8,939 nt of DNA from Lachnospiraceae bacterium (GCA_003453515.1 DMLD01000137.1:1-8939), one strand, 5' to 3'; counted from the first letter of the stretch, positions 1-7,081 are shown. The notes: generated by a model from the letters alone, not told the origin. Made by a program: numbers and translations.

Positions 1-1
1 C

Positions 2-202
2 GGCAAGGCACTCAAGGTCGTTTCAGTAGTTCCTACCGAGGGCAATGAGTTTGTCATCAATGTCGAGGGAGACACTGCTACCACATCGGACAAGTTTACC
101 GTTAAGTTTACTCCGGCATTTCTCGCAACATACGGCTCAGCTCATGCCATCTACACCATGGCAGGTGATGTAGTAGTAAGCACAAAAAAGGCCGATATCT
201 GA
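2..202 (+). CDS. C-terminal end of an unrecognised protein (5' truncated by window edge)
   Basis: An open frame enters from the left edge and ends at TGA (200-202), giving the last 66 residues. The segment is rich in V, T and alternating hydrophobic residues (for example VVSVVPTEGNEFVINVEG and KFTVKFTPAFLATYG-like stretches), which suggests a beta-sandwich type terminal domain such as those at the end of secreted or multi-domain proteins. There is no membrane segment, sortase motif or zinc motif in the visible part. I do not recognise the family and assign no function. The frame is believable because codon choice resembles the neighbouring genes and because a convincing intrinsic terminator follows about 75 bases after the stop. 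The start and most of the gene lie outside the window. Confidence 0.7.
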   Translation, partial: GKALKVVSVVPTEGNEFVINVEGDTATTSDKFTVKFTPAFLATYGSAHAIYTMAGDVVVSTKKADI

Positions 203-210
203 TCCCTGTT

Positions 211-255
211 AAGGATACACTGATTAAGAAACACTGATTAAATCAGTGTTTCCTT
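211..255 (+). repeat. Inverted repeat with two alternative left arms, downstream of the partial gene
   Basis: The inner perfect stem is 228-238 paired with 242-252 (11 bp, loop TAA). A second left arm at 211-225 can pair with 241-255 with a single mismatch (14 of 15), because the word ACACTGATTAA occurs twice (217-227 and 231-241). The two stems share the right arm and exclude each other. There is no T-run directly after it, so on its own it is a weak terminator. It may stabilise the 3' end or act with the terminator that follows. Confidence 0.6.
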
Positions 256-278
256 GACTGAAACAATGTTATTGATGA

Positions 279-318
279 GCCATAAGCATAGTCAAACGGC
301 TGTGTTTATGGCTTTTTT
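279..318 (+). terminator. Rho-independent terminator of the upstream gene
   Basis: The arms 279-291 and 300-312 form a 13-bp stem (two G-U pairs) with an 8-base loop, followed immediately by six T residues (313-318). This is the classic intrinsic terminator layout and most likely ends transcription of the partial gene at 2-202. Confidence 0.88.
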
Positions 319-333
319 GTGCGAATAGCGAAT

Positions 334-366
334 GCGATGCATGAAAGCTTGCTTTCATTGCATGGC
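334..366. repeat. Intergenic hairpin (imperfect inverted repeat)
   Basis: ATGAAAG (341-347) pairs with CTTTCAT (352-358) around a CTTG loop. The stem extends outward through 334-340 paired with 360-366, with one bulged T (359) and one G-G mismatch. No T-run follows, so it is not an obvious terminator. It lies after the terminator at 279-318 and before the promoter at 443-471, so neither neighbouring gene explains it. It could be part of a small RNA or a dispersed intergenic repeat. Confidence 0.6.
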
Positions 367-380
367 TGAGCAAACGGTCA

Positions 381-410
381 TCGAGTAGGGGATGAATTCC
401 CCCTACTCGA
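381..410. repeat. Strong 11-bp perfect hairpin upstream of the histidine kinase promoter
   Basis: TCGAGTAGGGG (381-391) is the exact reverse complement of 400-410, with an 8-base loop that itself contains GAATTC. Short flanking words AACGG (373-377) and CCGTT (416-420) can extend the pairing. An ATG in the loop (392) would give an in-frame extension of the histidine kinase, but it lies upstream of the likely promoter and has no ribosome binding site. Confidence 0.65.
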
Positions 411-442
411 TTCAGCCGTTCACATATATTCCATACCCGAGG

Positions 443-471
443 TTGATTTTTGACCGTATATATGTTATTAT
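443..471 (+). promoter_or_regulatory. Candidate sigma-A type promoter of the histidine kinase gene
   Basis: TTGATT (443-448) and TATTAT (466-471) are separated by 17 bases in an AT-rich tract that contrasts with its surroundings. Transcription would start near 478, about 55 bases before the chosen start codon. A second -35-like word, TTGACC (450-455), is nearby but has worse spacing to a -10 box. Confidence 0.5.
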
Positions 472-521
472 ATATCCGTGCTTCCCCGACACCGGCGTTT
501 TCTTTTCGTTTGCATCAAAAT

Positions 522-526
522 GGAGG
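522..526 (+). promoter_or_regulatory. Ribosome binding site that fixes the histidine kinase start
   Basis: GGAGG lies 6 bases before ATG at 533. The upstream in-frame ATG at 392 has no such site and sits inside a hairpin, upstream of the likely promoter. This supports translation starting at 533. Confidence 0.8.
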
Positions 527-532
527 AACTGT

Positions 533-2935
533 ATGAATAATACCAACTACAGCGAAATCATAAACACCAGGTACAGCGAGCCTGCAGCCATCATTTGTTA
601 TAAGGATGGCGACTTTAGACTGCTTGATATCAATAAGAGATTTTTGCCGGAATTGTGGATGAACATATCCGAGAAGGAGTTTTTGAATACCGATAAGGAG
701 CACTACTTTGACGATGAAAACATGCGTATTTTTATCAACGCGATAAAGCGCTGCGCCGACACCGGATCCGAGCAGGAGGTGGAGACCTGGAGAAGCGTAT
801 CCTCGGACTGCTGCGGCTTTGACAAGATATGTCTAAGGAGCAGGCTGATCCATGTGGACGACACGCCCGATGGAGCTGTCATATACGAGGGTGTCAAAAA
901 CGTCTCCAACGAGAAGCGCGCACAGGACAGCCTCGCTGATATAGAATACAGATACAAGTCTGCAAGTGAGCAGATAAATATATACAACTGGGAGTACTCC
1001 ATAGATACAAAGGAGATGCGACCCTGCTACAGATGTATGAGAGATCTCGGACTTCCGGCGCTTGTGACCAACTACCCCGAGCCTGCCATTGATGCGGGCA
1101 TTTTTCCACCGGATTACGCCGATATGTATCGCGACATGATGAGAAAGGTGGATGAGGGTATCCCCGAGATCGAGGCGGACATCCCACTGACCGTGGGGCG
1201 CGTGCCGTTTCGCGTCAAGTATACGACCGAGTTTGATGAAGCCGGCAAGCCCGTCAAAGCGTTTGGCTCGGCAACTCTCATATCCGAGACGGAGCTTGGA
1301 CACATCAAGCTCGACAATCAGATCATATCTACCCTCGCCGAGGAATACAAGTGTATCTATCTGGCGGACTTCGTTTCCAATTCAGTAAAAATAATAAAAC
1401 AGGACGGTATATTTGACTTGGATGAGGATGCCTACTGCAAAGAACTCTCCGTTATGATAGCATCCAGGCTTGAATACAACCTGAATAACAAAAAGCTCAA
1501 ACTTGGCGATGTGAGCACGCTTAGAGAAGAGCTGTTTAAGGACTGTGAAAACAGAGAATTTGTATATAAGGACGAGGATACCAATCTGTGGATAAGGATC
1601 AACTATCATGTAGTTGAACGCGGTGCCCTCGGCGTAGACAGACTCCTCATCACAGCGTCGATAGTTGATGATATCAGAGCGCAGAAGATGGAAGCTGACC
1701 GGCTTATCGAGACACAAAACGAGGAGCTCGAGGACAGGCAGAAGATGCTGCTTGCAGCGATCAACGAAGCCAACAGTGCCAACAAGGCCAAGACGGAATT
1801 TTTCTCAAACATGTCTCACGATATACGAACACCGATGAACGCGATCAACGGTTTCTCAAAGCTTGCCGTCGATGAGATCGACAACAGGGAGCATCTGCGC
1901 GAGTACCTTGACAAGATCGTCACGGCAGGCGATCACCTGATGAACCTGATCAATGACATACTCGATATGAGCAGGATCGAGAGCGGCAAGATGGAGCTCT
2001 CCTACTCCCCCGTCAGGCTGAAAGACCTTCTCCTTGGCTGCGCCGATATGATCCGCGTCAAGATGAACGAGAAAAATCTGACCTTTACCACCGACCTCGA
2101 CGGCATGGGTGCGGACACGGTCGAATGCGACAAGCTTCACTTCAATCAGGTGATACTTAACCTTCTCTCCAATGCTTGTAAGTTCACGCCGGAGGGCGGT
2201 GAGGTGACTCTTACCGGCAAACTTATTGACAGGGGCGACATGCTGAGATATGAGATCCGGGTAAAGGACACGGGTATCGGCATGAGCGATGAGTTCCGTG
2301 AGCACATATGGGAGGCTTACTCCCGAGAGAAGACCGAGACCGTACACGAAACGCAGGGAACGGGGCTCGGTATGGTCATCGTAAGAAATATAGTCAACAT
2401 GATGCAGGGCACCATCGAGGTGGTATCCGAGCAGGGCAAGGGAAGCGAGTTCATGATCATACTTCCGCTGAAGCCTGCCGAGGCTGCATCCGGAGCGGAC
2501 AGCGCTCCTGTAGAGGCGGGCACGGACAATATCCTTGATAAGGACTTCTCCGGGATAACCGTTCTGGTTGTCGATGATACTCCGATGAATCTGAACCTTG
2601 CCGACAAGATACTTAGAAAATCCGGCTTCGATGTAAAGACCATAGGCAGCGGTATCGGTGCCATAGAGCTTATCAAGGCTTCCAAGCCCGGAGATATAGA
2701 TATCATACTTATGGATGTGCTGATGCCTGTCATGGACGGGCTCGAAACGACGAGAAGGATCAGAGCGATAGAAAATCCGCTGCTTTCCGCTATACCGATC
2801 ATAGCGATGACCGCCAATGCGTTTGATACTGACGTGAAGAAGGCTCTTGACGCCGGCATGGATGCGCATGTGCCAAAGCCGTTCAAGCGTGAGGAGCTGC
2901 TGTCGAAGATCGATGCACATATAAGGAAGCACTGA
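533..2935 (+). CDS. Cytosolic hybrid sensor histidine kinase (PAS-like, HisKA, HATPase, receiver)
   Basis: An 800-residue two-component hybrid kinase. Residues about 7-128 and 145-270 look like PAS-type sensor modules, and about 280-395 resembles a third sensory domain. A likely coiled coil at about 398-420 leads into HisKA with the motif SHDIRTPMNAINGF (phospho-acceptor His429). The ATP-binding domain shows the N box near 536-548 (HFNQVILNLLSNA), the G1 box DTGIGM (579-584) and the G2 box GTGLGM (609-614). A C-terminal receiver domain spans about 675-795, with acidic pair Asp681-Asp682, phospho-acceptor Asp728 (in LMDVLMPVMDG) and Lys782 (in PKPF). There is no signal peptide or membrane segment, so it should sense a cytoplasmic signal. 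It has no HPt domain and no adjacent response regulator, so the phosphorelay target is unknown. It appears monocistronic, with its own promoter. The start at 533 rests on GGAGG spacing; a 47-residue longer form from 392 is unlikely. Confidence 0.93.
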   Translation: MNNTNYSEIINTRYSEPAAIICYKDGDFRLLDINKRFLPELWMNISEKEFLNTDKEHYFDDENMRIFINAIKRCADTGSEQEVETWRSVSSDCCGFDKICLRSRLIHVDDTPDGAVIYEGVKNVSNEKRAQDSLADIEYRYKSASEQINIYNWEYSIDTKEMRPCYRCMRDLGLPALVTNYPEPAIDAGIFPPDYADMYRDMMRKVDEGIPEIEADIPLTVGRVPFRVKYTTEFDEAGKPVKAFGSATLISETELGHIKLDNQIISTLAEEYKCIYLADFVSNSVKIIKQDGIFDLDEDAYCKELSVMIASRLEYNLNNKKLKLGDVSTLREELFKDCENREFVYKDEDTNLWIRINYHVVERGALGVDRLLITASIVDDIRAQKMEADRLIETQNEELEDRQKMLLAAINEANSANKAKTEFFSNMSHDIRTPMNAINGFSKLAVDEIDNREHLREYLDKIVTAGDHLMNLINDILDMSRIESGKMELSYSPVRLKDLLLGCADMIRVKMNEKNLTFTTDLDGMGADTVECDKLHFNQVILNLLSNACKFTPEGGEVTLTGKLIDRGDMLRYEIRVKDTGIGMSDEFREHIWEAYSREKTETVHETQGTGLGMVIVRNIVNMMQGTIEVVSEQGKGSEFMIILPLKPAEAASGADSAPVEAGTDNILDKDFSGITVLVVDDTPMNLNLADKILRKSGFDVKTIGSGIGAIELIKASKPGDIDIILMDVLMPVMDGLETTRRIRAIENPLLSAIPIIAMTANAFDTDVKKALDAGMDAHVPKPFKREELLSKIDAHIRKH

Positions 2936-2963
2936 TCTGATCAGAGCTTTGATCAGCGTTTCC
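2925..2963. terminator. Hairpin shared by two convergent genes, likely bidirectional terminator
   Basis: Arm 2925-2937 pairs with 2951-2963 over 13 positions with one mismatch and one G-U. An alternative perfect 7-bp stem CTGATCA/TGATCAG lies inside. The left arm contains the stop codon of the histidine kinase, and the right arm ends one base before the stop codon of the opposite-strand glycosylase. Neither side has a clean T-run (minus-strand exit TTATAT), so termination efficiency is uncertain. Confidence 0.55.
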
Positions 2964-3788
2964 CTAACACTCCCATGCATCGGATCTTGCGTAGTAGAAC
3001 ATATACTGCTGGTATATGCCGTTGTAGGGAGCGTATTTATCTAACGGATAACCGCCCGGATATTCCTTGTCGAGGACTCTCCTTATCCACACATCTATCG
3101 GAAACGCATCTATGTGATGAAGTCCGAAAAGTGACACACAGCCTGCGACCTTTTTTCCGACTCCGTGTATGGATGTTAGGGTCTCTGTTGTCGTCTCTTC
3201 ATCGGCGTCAAAGAGCGGCTCCGCCAAGATCGCGCCCTCAGCCACCGTGCGCGCCGCAGACAGTATATACTTGTCTCTGTAGCCAAGCCTGCACATGGAG
3301 AGCTCAGCATCCGAAAGCGAAAGTATCTCCTCCGGTGTCGGGAAGGCATTGAACGTCACACCGCGTCTGTCGGTCACGATATGGGAGACCACATCACACA
3401 GAATGCTTATGCTGTTTTTGATCGCGGGTATGTTGCGGTTTTGCGAGATGATAAAGCTTATCAGTGTTTCCCACGGATCCTGCCTGAGTATGCGTATACC
3501 CCTGCCGTACTCACACGCATCATATAAAAACGGATCGTCGTCACGATCTATCCTTTTTCTGATATTACTATAGCTCTCTCCCAGATCGAAGTAATCTCTC
3601 CATATCTCCTCGAACTCATCCTCATCACATGTGAGTCTGAACCCGGCTTCTCCCTCGGGATATATGTAAAGACAGCTTTGCCTGTGTATGATCCTGTACC
3701 CGTCATCGGATACGGGTTCCCAGCGAAAGCACTGTCCGGAATCAGCTATTTTTCTGAGGTCGAGATCATCGTCAACTTTTATTATCAT
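2964..3788 (-). CDS. ogg: 8-oxoguanine DNA glycosylase / AP lyase, OGG1 type
   Basis: A 274-residue base-excision repair enzyme that removes 8-oxoguanine opposite cytosine and cleaves the abasic site. The N-terminal OGG domain shows GQCFRW (18-23). The core shows QDPWETLISFIISQNRNI (103-120), typical of OGG1 homologues. The helix-hairpin-helix/GPD segment reads SIHGVGKKVAGC (206-217), with Lys213 aligned to the Schiff-base lysine of OGG1, followed by FPIDVW with the catalytic aspartate Asp232. The C-terminal YAPYNGIYQQYMFYYAR stretch is also family-like. Start choice: ATG at 3788 is preceded by GGAGGAG (plus-strand 3792-3798) three bases away. The frame stays open to 3992, but those 68 extra residues do not look conserved and cross the divergent promoter region. 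It converges on the histidine kinase and diverges from the GH25 gene. Its pairing with a peroxidase two genes away suggests oxidative-damage defence (inference). Confidence 0.93.
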   Translation of the reverse strand: MIIKVDDDLDLRKIADSGQCFRWEPVSDDGYRIIHRQSCLYIYPEGEAGFRLTCDEDEFEEIWRDYFDLGESYSNIRKRIDRDDDPFLYDACEYGRGIRILRQDPWETLISFIISQNRNIPAIKNSISILCDVVSHIVTDRRGVTFNAFPTPEEILSLSDAELSMCRLGYRDKYILSAARTVAEGAILAEPLFDADEETTTETLTSIHGVGKKVAGCVSLFGLHHIDAFPIDVWIRRVLDKEYPGGYPLDKYAPYNGIYQQYMFYYARSDAWEC

Positions 3789-3805
3789 AGGCTCCTCCGG
3801 AAGAA

Positions 3806-3834
3806 AGTTTACCACACATCGATCATAATTGCAA
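3806..3834 (-). promoter_or_regulatory. Weak candidate promoter for the glycosylase gene
   Basis: On the minus strand TTGCAA (plus 3829-3834) and TAAACT (plus 3806-3811) are 17 bases apart, each matching four of six consensus bases. Transcription would start only about 11 bases before the ATG, just enough to include the ribosome binding site. This is plausible but not strong. Confidence 0.3.
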
Positions 3835-3852
3835 CCGGCTTTATACACAGGA

Positions 3853-3881
3853 TTGCAAAAGTAATAATAACATGATATAAT
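3853..3881 (+). promoter_or_regulatory. Promoter of the GH25-peroxidase operon (extended -10)
   Basis: TTGCAA (3853-3858), a 17-base spacer, and a perfect TATAAT (3876-3881) preceded by TGA, giving an extended -10 (TGN-TATAAT). Transcription should start near 3888, about 60 bases before the GTG start. This is the best promoter in the window. Confidence 0.75.
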
Positions 3882-3947
3882 GTATGGTGATACCGACCTT
3901 GGAGAGGGTCTCAAAACACTACTACTATAAGCATAAGGAGCACAGCT

Positions 3948-4916
3948 GTGAACAGCCGTAATTATAAAAAAGAGCTCACCGCCGGATGTCATATCCTTCG
4001 TTATCTTCTGGTCATAATTGCGCTTATTTTTGTGATGGGGCTTAGCACGGGATGCTCTGTCGAGAAGCTGAAGGATGTAATATCGGGCGATGAAAATAAG
4101 GCGGAGGACAACTCATCCGATGCCGGCAAAAGTGATGATAACAAAGCGCCCTCCCCCACGCCGGAAGTCATAACCTATCACGATGCCGAGGGGAATGAAT
4201 TTGTCATGGCAGTGGATCCCGAGGTCAAAAGGCATAAGTATGATCTAAGCAAGCTTAAGCACAAAAAGGGCAGTGCAAAGATCTCCTATGACGACGGAAC
4301 ATATACGATAAGAAAGGGTGTGGACGTATCCCACCACAATGGTGTCATCGATTGGGAGAAGGTAAAAAAGGCGGGCTACGAATTTGCATTTTTGAGACTT
4401 GGCTACAGGGGCTACGGAAAGGAAGGTAAGGTACTTGTCGACAGGGAGTTTCAGTCAAGCTTCAAGAGGGCGAGAGCCGCAGGACTGGATCTCGGTGTAT
4501 ACTTTTTCTCGCAGGCGATCAACGAGGAGGAGGCCATAGAGGAGGCGGAGCTGGTGCTGCGTGAGCTCAACAACTCAAAGCTTGAGCTGCCCGTGGTATA
4601 CGACCCCGAGCTCATAAATGACGATGAAGCAAGAACGGATAATGTCGACGGGGACCAGTTTACCAAAAACACCATCGCATTTTGCAAAAGGATCAAAAAA
4701 GCGGGCTACAAGCCTGCCATATACAGCAATATGTACTGGGAGGATCGGCTTTTTGATCTGAAAAAGCTTTCCGACTACCCGATATGGTTCGCAGACTACA
4801 GTGCCAAGCCGCAGACGCCCTACCACTTCCGGTTCTGGCAGTTTTCCGAATCAGGAAAGGTCGACGGGATAGGCGGCAGCGCAGATCTGAATGTGGAATT
4901 CATAAAGAAGCAATGA
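3948..4916 (+). CDS. GH25 lysozyme-like (N-acetylmuramidase) lipoprotein
   Basis: A 322-residue exported peptidoglycan hydrolase that would cleave the MurNAc-GlcNAc bond. The start is GTG at 3948, with AAGGAG (3935-3940) seven bases upstream. The N-terminus has a basic region, a hydrophobic stretch (about 19-33) and LSTGC with Cys36 as probable lipid anchor; Ser at -3 makes the lipobox slightly atypical. Residues about 37-75 are a low-complexity D/S/K/P linker. The catalytic domain covers about 122-322, opening with GVDVSHHNG (Asp126), then LPVVYDPEL with the DxE pair Asp219/Glu221, WFADY (280-284) and the closing GKVDGIGGSADLN, all GH25 signatures. The peroxidase gene follows 46 bases downstream, probably in one transcript. 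A role in wall remodelling at the cell surface is more likely than defence, because the enzyme is anchored. Confidence 0.92.
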   Translation: MNSRNYKKELTAGCHILRYLLVIIALIFVMGLSTGCSVEKLKDVISGDENKAEDNSSDAGKSDDNKAPSPTPEVITYHDAEGNEFVMAVDPEVKRHKYDLSKLKHKKGSAKISYDDGTYTIRKGVDVSHHNGVIDWEKVKKAGYEFAFLRLGYRGYGKEGKVLVDREFQSSFKRARAAGLDLGVYFFSQAINEEEAIEEAELVLRELNNSKLELPVVYDPELINDDEARTDNVDGDQFTKNTIAFCKRIKKAGYKPAIYSNMYWEDRLFDLKKLSDYPIWFADYSAKPQTPYHFRFWQFSESGKVDGIGGSADLNVEFIKKQ

Positions 4917-4962
4917 GCAGCTACTCACAAACACACAGGCGTATGCCGGATAGGAGGTTTTT

Positions 4963-5511
4963 ATGGCAACTTTTTATGATCAATCAGTAACGGATCCCGA
5001 GGGCAACGAGATCTCTATGAACGACTTCAAGGGCAAGGTGGTTTTGGTAGTAAATACCGCCACGGGCTGTGGCTTCACACCGCACTACAAGGATCTGGAG
5101 GCTTTGTATGAGAAGTACCACGACAAGGGCTTTGAGATCGTCGACGTTCCCTGCAACCAATTTGCAGGTCAGACTCCGGGTAACGACGATGAGATCCACG
5201 AGTTTTGTACACTTCACTACAACACTAGGTTCCCGCAGATGAAAAAGTCGGATGTCAACGGCGAAAATGCCATACCCCTTTTCAAATATCTCAAAAGCCA
5301 GAAGGGCTTTGAGGGCTTCGGCAAGGGACCGAAGGCACTTGCGATGAGCGCCATGCTCAAAAAGATCGACAAGGATTATAAAAATAATCCCGAGATCAAG
5401 TGGAACTTCACCAAGTTTTTGGTTGACCGCGAGGGCAATGTGATCGCACGCTTTGAGCCCACCATGGACATGAAGAAGGTAAGCGCTGAGATCGACAAGC
5501 TTTTCGAGTGA
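4963..5511 (+). CDS. gpx: Glutathione peroxidase family thiol peroxidase (cysteine type)
   Basis: A 182-residue thioredoxin-fold peroxidase that reduces hydroperoxides. The peroxidatic residue is Cys36 in NTATGCGFTP, where animal enzymes carry selenocysteine. Gln70 lies in NQFAGQTPG, and Trp147-Asn148 in WNFTKFLVDREG complete the catalytic tetrad. Cys82 in FCTLHYNTRFP matches the resolving cysteine position of yeast Orp1/Gpx3, so the enzyme probably uses thioredoxin rather than glutathione (family knowledge plus inference). Residues about 115-145 form an insertion-like K-rich stretch before the WNF motif. There is no signal peptide, so it is cytoplasmic. The start ATG at 4963 has AGGAGG (4952-4957) five bases away. 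It is the second gene of an operon with the GH25 lipoprotein and is followed by a strong terminator. Confidence 0.93.
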   Translation: MATFYDQSVTDPEGNEISMNDFKGKVVLVVNTATGCGFTPHYKDLEALYEKYHDKGFEIVDVPCNQFAGQTPGNDDEIHEFCTLHYNTRFPQMKKSDVNGENAIPLFKYLKSQKGFEGFGKGPKALAMSAMLKKIDKDYKNNPEIKWNFTKFLVDREGNVIARFEPTMDMKKVSAEIDKLFE

Positions 5512-5556
5512 TGATGTATTTATTCAACACTTCATTAACAATGAATTATAGAAACC

Positions 5557-5594
5557 AAAAACACCACTGCTTATCTGATAGCAGTGGTGTTTTT
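5557..5594. terminator. Strong bidirectional intrinsic terminator
   Basis: The arms 5557-5571 and 5580-5594 form a perfect 15-bp stem with an 8-base loop. The stem begins with five A and ends with five T, so it has a T-run in both directions. It serves the peroxidase operon on the plus strand and the zinc-ribbon gene on the minus strand, which stops at 5635. Confidence 0.9.
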
Positions 5595-5634
5595 CTTACA
5601 TCAATATGCAGTAGAGAAGACCGACAAACTGTCT

Positions 5635-7068
5635 TTACTCCTGTTTTTTCAGCTGCATATGCTGTACGTTGACCGTTTCATTGTTTGCCGAGTACATCGA
5701 TCCGTCCGTGGTCTCAAACTTATCCAAGAAGCTGTCATCCTCAGTGATCGAACTGACATTTATCTTTGTTTCCGATTCAAAGTGATGCCTTGCACCGGCA
5801 TTTCGGTATCTGCCATAGATCGCAAAGTAGCATATCAAAAATGAGATCAATCCGGCTGCAACGATTATGATGATGTTTTTCCCCAGATCATCAGGTGCTG
5901 CATTGCGCGTTACTAAAAGCCCCGCGATAGCTGCCACTATGACTCCTACAAGTATGCTTATCGGCCACATACGACCCTTGTTGATCGGCACACTTCCGAC
6001 CGTCTCTGCCGTGCGGGCGTTGACTGCCACGAAGTGAGTGAGCGCGTTTGGCTGTCCTGCGTTTTGCACATAGGAGTACAGCCACACGGGCAGATAGGCA
6101 GCAAGCCATTTCTCACCCTTTTTATCTACATTTACGTTGTCCCAGCGAACACCGCGGTCGTATTTTTTGACACTGTCGTTGAGTGCAAACTTGATCGCCT
6201 CCTGCTCCTGCGAGTCGACCACCGGCTGCAGGTCTGAGCGGTTCACATCCCTCTTCTCGGAAGAAAAGCCCTTGAGATAGTTTGCATCATACTTCACGCA
6301 ATTCTCCGTATCGAACGGAAGTATCGCATTGATGATATTGTTGGTCTCCGACTTGTCGGAGCCCGTCTCACGGCGCGAATTGGACTCTACCGTCAGATCA
6401 TCAATCTCCACGTCACACTCACGATGAACATTGTAGCTCTCGACCTTGTATATGGTCTCAGTGTTGTCATCGTCTATATGGCGCGTATACGATCCCGTCT
6501 CTACCTCGCCGACACCGTCAAAGGTCGCATGTCCCTTCATATCCACAAGCATATAGGGGAAATACACACCCATGACATTGTTCGTATTGAACTCCGCCTT
6601 GAAGGTCTTGTTCGCGAAAAATTTCCTCTTGCCGACGTACTCGGCGATCTTTTGCTCTGCCTCCTGCTTCTTCATCTTGAACGGAAGCACTACGTCCGGA
6701 ACTGTGCCGTTCGGAACCTTCGAATTGATGGAAAGCATGTTGCGGCACCAGTGACATCTCGCCTGCGAGCTCTCGTTCAGATCGATCACGACCTCGGCTC
6801 CGCAGCTCGTACACTTAAGCGTAACCGTCTGCTCGGCACCCTCGTCTATATCCGCTGCTCCCGAGCCTATCTGATCTCCCTCGAGGTCTCCGACACCCGT
6901 AGCCATGTCATCGAGTGACTCCGGCTTGAAGGTGTGGCGGCAAAAATTACATCTGAGCATCCCCGTGCCCGTGTTGAGACTGATATCAGTCGCTCCGCAC
7001 TTGGGGCACTTGGTCTGTCCGTCCTTTGCTCCCTCCCCGGTATCAATGATGTTGATATCCTCTTCCAT
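5635..7068 (-). CDS. Membrane protein with two N-terminal zinc ribbons (TFIIB-type, YdjG-like)
   Basis: A 477-residue protein of no proven function. Two four-cysteine zinc ribbons are visible: Cys21/Cys24/Cys40/Cys43 (CPKC...CNFC) and Cys86/Cys89/Cys105/Cys108 (CTSC...CHWC), joined by an acidic glycine-rich linker. A central domain (about 124-365) contains VVLPFKMKKQEAEQKI, GVYFPYMLVD and YLPVWLYSY, features seen in clostridial zinc-ribbon proteins of this type. Two membrane helices follow (about 368-388 and 398-418), then a hydrophilic tail of about 58 residues. The ribbons are probably cytoplasmic. The start is ATG 7068, with AAGGAGGAG placed over the stop codon of the upstream SPFH gene, so the two are co-transcribed and probably translationally coupled. 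In Bacillus subtilis the SPFH protein YdjI works with the zinc-ribbon membrane protein YdjG in a PspA-linked membrane-stress complex; a similar role here is inference. Confidence 0.8.
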   Translation of the reverse strand: MEEDINIIDTGEGAKDGQTKCPKCGATDISLNTGTGMLRCNFCRHTFKPESLDDMATGVGDLEGDQIGSGAADIDEGAEQTVTLKCTSCGAEVVIDLNESSQARCHWCRNMLSINSKVPNGTVPDVVLPFKMKKQEAEQKIAEYVGKRKFFANKTFKAEFNTNNVMGVYFPYMLVDMKGHATFDGVGEVETGSYTRHIDDDNTETIYKVESYNVHRECDVEIDDLTVESNSRRETGSDKSETNNIINAILPFDTENCVKYDANYLKGFSSEKRDVNRSDLQPVVDSQEQEAIKFALNDSVKKYDRGVRWDNVNVDKKGEKWLAAYLPVWLYSYVQNAGQPNALTHFVAVNARTAETVGSVPINKGRMWPISILVGVIVAAIAGLLVTRNAAPDDLGKNIIIIVAAGLISFLICYFAIYGRYRNAGARHHFESETKINVSSITEDDSFLDKFETTDGSMYSANNETVNVQHMQLKKQE

Positions 7069-7071
7069 AAA

Positions 7072-7081
7072 CTCCTCCTTA
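7072..7081 (-). promoter_or_regulatory. Ribosome binding site overlapping the upstream stop codon
   Basis: On the minus strand the sequence TAAGGAGGAG merges the TAA stop of the SPFH gene with the ribosome binding site of the zinc-ribbon gene, whose ATG follows three bases later. It fixes the start at 7068 instead of the earlier in-frame start at 7113, and suggests coupled translation. Confidence 0.85.

Noticed and set aside
392..532. Upstream in-frame start that would add 47 residues to the histidine kinase
   Set aside because: It lies inside a perfect hairpin loop and upstream of the likely promoter, and has no ribosome binding site; GGAGG sits properly before ATG 533.
1856..2980. 374-codon open frame on the minus strand
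   Set aside because: It is antisense to the conserved kinase and receiver domains, has no recognisable domain, and is explained as a codon-bias shadow.
3789..3992. 68-residue N-terminal extension of the glycosylase
   Set aside because: It crosses the divergent promoter and the start of the GH25 gene, is not family-like, and a good ribosome binding site precedes the ATG at 3788.
4998..5100. Possible selenocysteine-type glutathione peroxidase
   Set aside because: The active-site codon is TGT (cysteine), not TGA, so no recoding is needed.
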